Below, in pieces: positions 5,544-8,916 of a DNA stretch of 8,916 bases; positions within the stretch are counted from its first letter, which is position 1, and the number at the start of each line of letters is the position of its first letter. Location: assembly GCA_023136155.1 (NCBI GenBank), contig JAGLRT010000122.1:1-8916 (forward strand). Direction: 5' to 3'. The stretch comes from Methanosarcinales archaeon (lineage in GTDB: Archaea > Halobacteriota > Methanosarcinia > Methanosarcinales > Methanocomedenaceae). The translations under genes and the position numbers were made by a program. The notes under the pieces are model-generated. The model did not search any database. It saw only the letters and a program-made list of their open reading frames with translations, and was not told the origin of the DNA.

Positions 5544-7643
5544 ATGAGTGAGATAACAGACATCTCCGGCATAGGAGAAAAAACCGCCCAGCGTCTTCTT
5601 GAACATTTCACAAGCCAGGAAGCTGCTATGGACGCATTCATCCAGCATAATGTAGCAGCCATTGCAGCAGTGCCAGGAATCGGTGAAAAGAACGCCGTTG
5701 CCATGATGCAGGCATTTATTTTCAAGGATGAGAACATCTCTCCTGACAGTTTCCTGAAAACCCCGGAAGCACAACGGGTATACCGTCATCTCCTGGACAT
5801 CATAAAATCATATACCAGCACAAAATATGCCAGGGACAAACTTAACATCTACTTCCCTATGCCCTCATCCAAAAAAAATAAAATCGCCTCACTAATGGAT
5901 GATGTAGCCGCCGCCTGCCAAATGGTGGACAACATATTCGCCACTGCAACAGGTTTCGATCAGCTCAAGCAAGAACTGGCAGGTGTGAAGCCTGTGAAAA
6001 CAATGAATCCCCGCAAAATCAGGGACAGGGTCATAGTAGCTGCCAGACATGAAGAATACCAGCAGACACAGGCCAAGTTTGGAAGTGCTATTGATGTACT
6101 CCTGGCAGAGTCCCCCCGTGAACTTGCCGATGCAGCAACCTCTTACCACCACGTAACAGCCTCAATGACACTGGAGGGCGTGGACATACCCTATGATGCC
6201 CAGGTTGACTATGCCAACCTGGCAGACCTGGAAATGTGGCAGGTTGTACCCGAAACAGAGATTTCCTTTTACTCACAAAATCTGAAAAGCATCACATCTG
6301 CCATTCAGGCATACAGGCTTACCGAAAATACCGGGCCACATGTCTTTGCAGGCATCAAACCAGGCCCTATCACCCGCCTGAAATCGGCACTGGAAGTTGT
6401 AGGTGACAATAACGATATCAGGATCGGGACTGACAAAGAGATGGACAGGATTAATTCCGTTCTGGACAGACTGGATGATACCATAAAGACCGCAGAGAAT
6501 AGTGCAGAACTGCGGCTCAGGGAATTTCTTGAAAGCAGCACCGTCACCATCAGCGGCAAGGACCTCATGAATGCAGTGGGCGGCGATGTGAAAGACCTGA
6601 TGGACAGGGAAATATCGGGCCGGTACACCGAAATTGTAAAAGAAACAGTGCAGGGTATCATTGACACACTTAACCTTAACCAAAAAGAATCGCTCCTGCT
6701 TGACGACCTGTTCAGCCGCGAAATAATGACCTCAATAGAAGCTGACAGGGACGCGATGGAAAAACTCAGGCTGATGCTCAGGGCCAGGCTGGCAAAACGT
6801 CGCCTGGATATGCTAATAGATGCTGCCAGCAAACTATCTGACCTGAAAGATACAGCAAGAGCACTGGTCTCAGGCGCCATGGAACTGGATATGTGGTTCG
6901 CCATAGGCCTCTTTGCCAGGGAGCGCAACCTTACATCACCCGAACTTACAGATAAGCCCGGCATCCACATCAGGGCAGGCACAAACCTCTTCCTCGAAGG
7001 TGACATCCAGCCAGTGGATTACGCGCTGGGTGAAATACCCCCGGAAAGTTCAGCTGATGGGTACACGCCAGAGCGGGTGGCTGTGCTCAGCGGCGTGAAC
7101 TCGGGAGGCAAGACCACCACGCTGGACCTGGTCGCCCAGGTGCTGATATTATCCCATATGGGATTCCCGGTACCGGGTGAAAAGGTCACAGTGGGGCCGT
7201 TGGATGAGTTGTACTATTTCGGTAAATCCAGAGGTACCATGGATGCGGGTGCCTTTGAATCCACTATACGGGAATTCTCAGTGGTATCCGGCACAGGTAG
7301 AATGGCAGTACTGGTGGATGAACTGGAATCCATTACCGAACCTGGAGCATCGGCTCGGATTATTGGCGGCATCCTGGAATCCCTTGCCGAAAACCCCCAC
7401 GCAGTGGGGATATTTGTGAGTCACCTGGCAGAGAGCATAATGGAGCATACATTGGCACCGGTGCGGGTTGACGGCATCGAGGCAAGGGGGCTGGACGATG
7501 AGTTGAATCTGGTAGTTGACCGCAATCCCAGATACAATTATGCGGCAAAGAGCACGCCTGAACTGATAGTGGAAAGACTTGTGCGCCGGGCCAGTGATGA
7601 AAAGAAGGATTTCTACCAGCGGCTGCTGGACAAATTTAATTGA
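5544..7643 (+). CDS. Helix-hairpin-helix MutS-domain ATPase, archaeal MutS5-like
   Basis: The protein has 699 residues. It starts with two helix-hairpin-helix motifs, ISGIGEKTA (7-15) and VPGIGEKNA (43-51), typical non-specific DNA binders. A long helical middle (about 110-460) corresponds to the MutS core/lever region and includes heptad-rich helices at about 298-330 and 395-440. The C-terminus is the MutS domain V ATPase: Walker A GVNSGGKTT (517-525), the signature region AFESTIREF (570-578), Walker B AVLVDELES (588-596) and the H-loop SH (626-627). The N-terminal mismatch-recognition domain of MutS1 (with its Phe-x-Glu) is absent, and there is no Smr nuclease domain as in MutS2. It is therefore unlikely to be a classic mismatch sensor. 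Binding of branched DNA such as Holliday junctions, reported for archaeal MutS5, is the better guess. No mutL is nearby. The ATG has no Shine-Dalgarno site. Confidence 0.88.
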   Translation: MSEITDISGIGEKTAQRLLEHFTSQEAAMDAFIQHNVAAIAAVPGIGEKNAVAMMQAFIFKDENISPDSFLKTPEAQRVYRHLLDIIKSYTSTKYARDKLNIYFPMPSSKKNKIASLMDDVAAACQMVDNIFATATGFDQLKQELAGVKPVKTMNPRKIRDRVIVAARHEEYQQTQAKFGSAIDVLLAESPRELADAATSYHHVTASMTLEGVDIPYDAQVDYANLADLEMWQVVPETEISFYSQNLKSITSAIQAYRLTENTGPHVFAGIKPGPITRLKSALEVVGDNNDIRIGTDKEMDRINSVLDRLDDTIKTAENSAELRLREFLESSTVTISGKDLMNAVGGDVKDLMDREISGRYTEIVKETVQGIIDTLNLNQKESLLLDDLFSREIMTSIEADRDAMEKLRLMLRARLAKRRLDMLIDAASKLSDLKDTARALVSGAMELDMWFAIGLFARERNLTSPELTDKPGIHIRAGTNLFLEGDIQPVDYALGEIPPESSADGYTPERVAVLSGVNSGGKTTTLDLVAQVLILSHMGFPVPGEKVTVGPLDELYYFGKSRGTMDAGAFESTIREFSVVSGTGRMAVLVDELESITEPGASARIIGGILESLAENPHAVGIFVSHLAESIMEHTLAPVRVDGIEARGLDDELNLVVDRNPRYNYAAKSTPELIVERLVRRASDEKKDFYQRLLDKFN

Positions 7644-7656
7644 TTGAAACAATCAA
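7640..7656 (+). terminator. Hairpin across the stop codon of the MutS-like gene
   Basis: TTGATTG-AAA-CAATCAA is a perfect 7-bp inverted repeat with a 3-base loop, and the TGA stop (7641-7643) lies in its left arm. It could help end the transcript or protect its 3' end. No T-run follows directly, so it is not a textbook terminator. Confidence 0.4.
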
Positions 7657-7814
7657 CCCCTTCATTTCCACTGGATTAATCGTTATAATTTTGTGATATA
7701 TTATCTGATGATGCCATATGGATTGAATATTAATACGGTTAGAAATTGTCCCTCGACTACAATATTTCACACTGATTAACACTTTAGGGATAATAAATCC
7801 AACATATTGGAAAA

Positions 7815-7823
7815 AATTAAATA
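7815..7823 (+). promoter_or_regulatory. TATA box of the cysteate synthase gene, likely leaderless
   Basis: AAATTAAAT, preceded by purine-rich GGAAAA, lies about 28 bases before the ATG at 7847. The expected transcript start therefore falls almost on the start codon. No Shine-Dalgarno sequence lies upstream. The rest of the 203-bp spacer (7644-7846) is AT-rich and holds only the hairpin and a CCATATGG palindrome (7714-7721). Confidence 0.45.
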
Positions 7824-7846
7824 CTTGATTTCCCGATTTTTCATTA

Positions 7847-8916
7847 ATGAACCCAGTAATCACCCCATCTTTACAATATACAGGTACTGACCATTCAAAA
7901 TACACCTTAGATTGTGTCCATTGCGGTAGCCAGTACCAGCATCAAGAGATGGTATGTTCAAATGATAACGGTCTGCTCAGGGCCAGTTATTCTTCCCATC
8001 ACCTGCACATGCATGACCTTCCAGGCATAGGTAAGTTCCTTGACTGGCTGCCTGTTACCGCCCAAATAAATACACCAGCGGGTCCTGTTACCTACAAAAG
8101 CACGGGGCTGGCCAGGGAACTGGGGCTGACTAACCTGTACATAGGGTTTAATGGATATTGGCCTGAGCAAGGCGCACATATACAGACGTGCAGTTTTAAA
8201 GAACTGGAAGCCTATCCCACCATGCAACAGATGCAGGAATCTGGAAACAATAAAATTGTACTGGCTTCTGCCGGAAACACTGGCCGGGCCTTTGCCCATG
8301 CAGCTGTAGGTACAGATATTGATGTATATATTGTAGTGCCTGAATCCGGTATGTCCAAGATGTGGCTGCCTGAAGAGCCCACTGACAATATCCATCTTTT
8401 CAGCATGGCAAATAAATGCGATTATGCTGATGCCATCCAGATGGCAGGAAAGATTGCAATTATACCAGGAATGATACCTGAAGGGGGCGTACGCAATGTG
8501 GCCCGCCGGGATGGCATGGGTACTGTGATGCTGGATGCTGCTGTGACCATGGGCCGCATGCCTGACCACTATTTCCAGGCTATCGGCAGCGGTACAGGTG
8601 GCATCGCTGCCTGGGAAGCGTCGTTAAGGCTCAGGACCGATGGTCGGTGGGGCGAAACACTACCCAGGTTACACCTGGTACAGAACCTGCCCTTCACACC
8701 AATATTAAATGCATGGCAGAATGGCCGGAGGGATATCATGGAAGAAACAGATATGCCCAATCCTAAAAAACTTATTGACCGGATGTATGCCGACGTGCTG
8801 TCTAACAGGCATCCCCCCTATTCAATGCCCGGCGGTGTTTATGACGCTCTTAACGATACTAATGGTGCTATGTACGGTATATCCACCCCCAAAGCCCGAC
8901 AGGCGAAAACACTGTT
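7847..8916 (+). CDS. Cysteate synthase (coenzyme M biosynthesis), 3' end cut by window edge
   Basis: The visible 356 residues run off the window; homologues are slightly above 400, so about 50-60 residues are missing. It is a PLP enzyme derived from threonine synthase that makes L-cysteate from O-phosphoserine and sulfite, the first step of the Methanosarcinales-type route to coenzyme M. Visible marks are Lys118 in CSFKELEAYPT as the probable PLP lysine, the phosphate-binding loop SAGNTG (141-146), GSGTGG (247-252), and the family-specific stretches YIGFNGYWPEQGA (98-110) and LPEEPTDNIHL (174-184). An N-terminal zinc-finger-like site shows Cys23, Cys26 and Cys37, but Asp40 stands where a fourth cysteine might be expected. 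The ATG at 7847 is the only possible start, because an in-frame TGA lies at 7826-7828. Threonine synthase is the alternative; the conserved stretches argue against it. Confidence 0.86.
   Translation, partial: MNPVITPSLQYTGTDHSKYTLDCVHCGSQYQHQEMVCSNDNGLLRASYSSHHLHMHDLPGIGKFLDWLPVTAQINTPAGPVTYKSTGLARELGLTNLYIGFNGYWPEQGAHIQTCSFKELEAYPTMQQMQESGNNKIVLASAGNTGRAFAHAAVGTDIDVYIVVPESGMSKMWLPEEPTDNIHLFSMANKCDYADAIQMAGKIAIIPGMIPEGGVRNVARRDGMGTVMLDAAVTMGRMPDHYFQAIGSGTGGIAAWEASLRLRTDGRWGETLPRLHLVQNLPFTPILNAWQNGRRDIMEETDMPNPKKLIDRMYADVLSNRHPPYSMPGGVYDALNDTNGAMYGISTPKARQAKTL

Noticed and set aside
6305..7006. Minus-strand open frame of 233 codons inside the MutS-like gene
   Set aside because: Its composition is very high in serine and leucine, as expected for the complement of a helical acidic protein, and it has no family signal.
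7708..7779. Possible 23-residue leader peptide upstream of cysteate synthase
   Set aside because: It starts with tandem ATG codons but has no ribosome site, no clear promoter and no run of regulatory codons, and the downstream TATA box suggests transcription begins after it.
7958..8569. Minus-strand open frame of 203 codons near the right edge
   Set aside because: It lies wholly within the cysteate synthase gene, whose plus-strand product carries clear PLP-enzyme motifs; the minus translation looks random.

Overview
This window looks like core chromosome from a methanogenic or methanotrophic euryarchaeon, most plausibly of the Methanosarcinales/ANME-2 type. The evidence is gene content: a UPF0058 protein, an archaeal DacZ-type diadenylate cyclase, a helix-hairpin-helix MutS-like ATPase, and at the right edge a cysteate synthase, the enzyme of the Methanosarcinales-type route to coenzyme M. 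Several genes are preceded by BRE/TATA-like boxes at archaeal spacing. I see no phage, insertion sequence, CRISPR array, tRNA or rRNA. The lineage is an inference from protein recognition; no database search was run.

Layout, left to right. A small UPF0058 gene (124-408, +) is followed by an AT-rich gap with T-tracts and a promoter. Next come an AAA+ ATPase (615-1889, +) and a PhnP-like metallo-beta-lactamase-fold hydrolase (1886-2626, +), which overlap by ATGA and are probably co-translated. These converge, with 5 bp between stop codons, on a minus-strand group read right to left: an M29-like aminopeptidase (5377-4442), the diadenylate cyclase (4337-3447) and a TTG-started membrane lipoprotein (3432-2632). 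The last two are only 14 bp apart. A 166-bp divergent promoter region (5378-5543) separates the aminopeptidase from a HhH-MutS-domain ATPase (5544-7643, +). A hairpin spans the MutS-like stop codon. A 203-bp spacer then leads to the cysteate synthase gene (7847 to the window end, +), truncated by the edge.

Functionally the genes fall into separate units: an ATPase plus metallohydrolase pair of unknown job; a likely cyclic di-AMP synthase coupled to a cell-surface lipoprotein, the most suggestive pairing here; a DNA-structure-binding MutS relative; and coenzyme M biosynthesis. No single new multi-gene system can be proven from the sequence. The dacZ-lipoprotein and AAA-MBL pairs are the best candidates for undescribed functional partnerships. 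Two genes (MutS-like and cysteate synthase) appear to be read from leaderless or near-leaderless transcripts, whereas the UPF0058 gene and all three minus-strand genes have good Shine-Dalgarno sequences.
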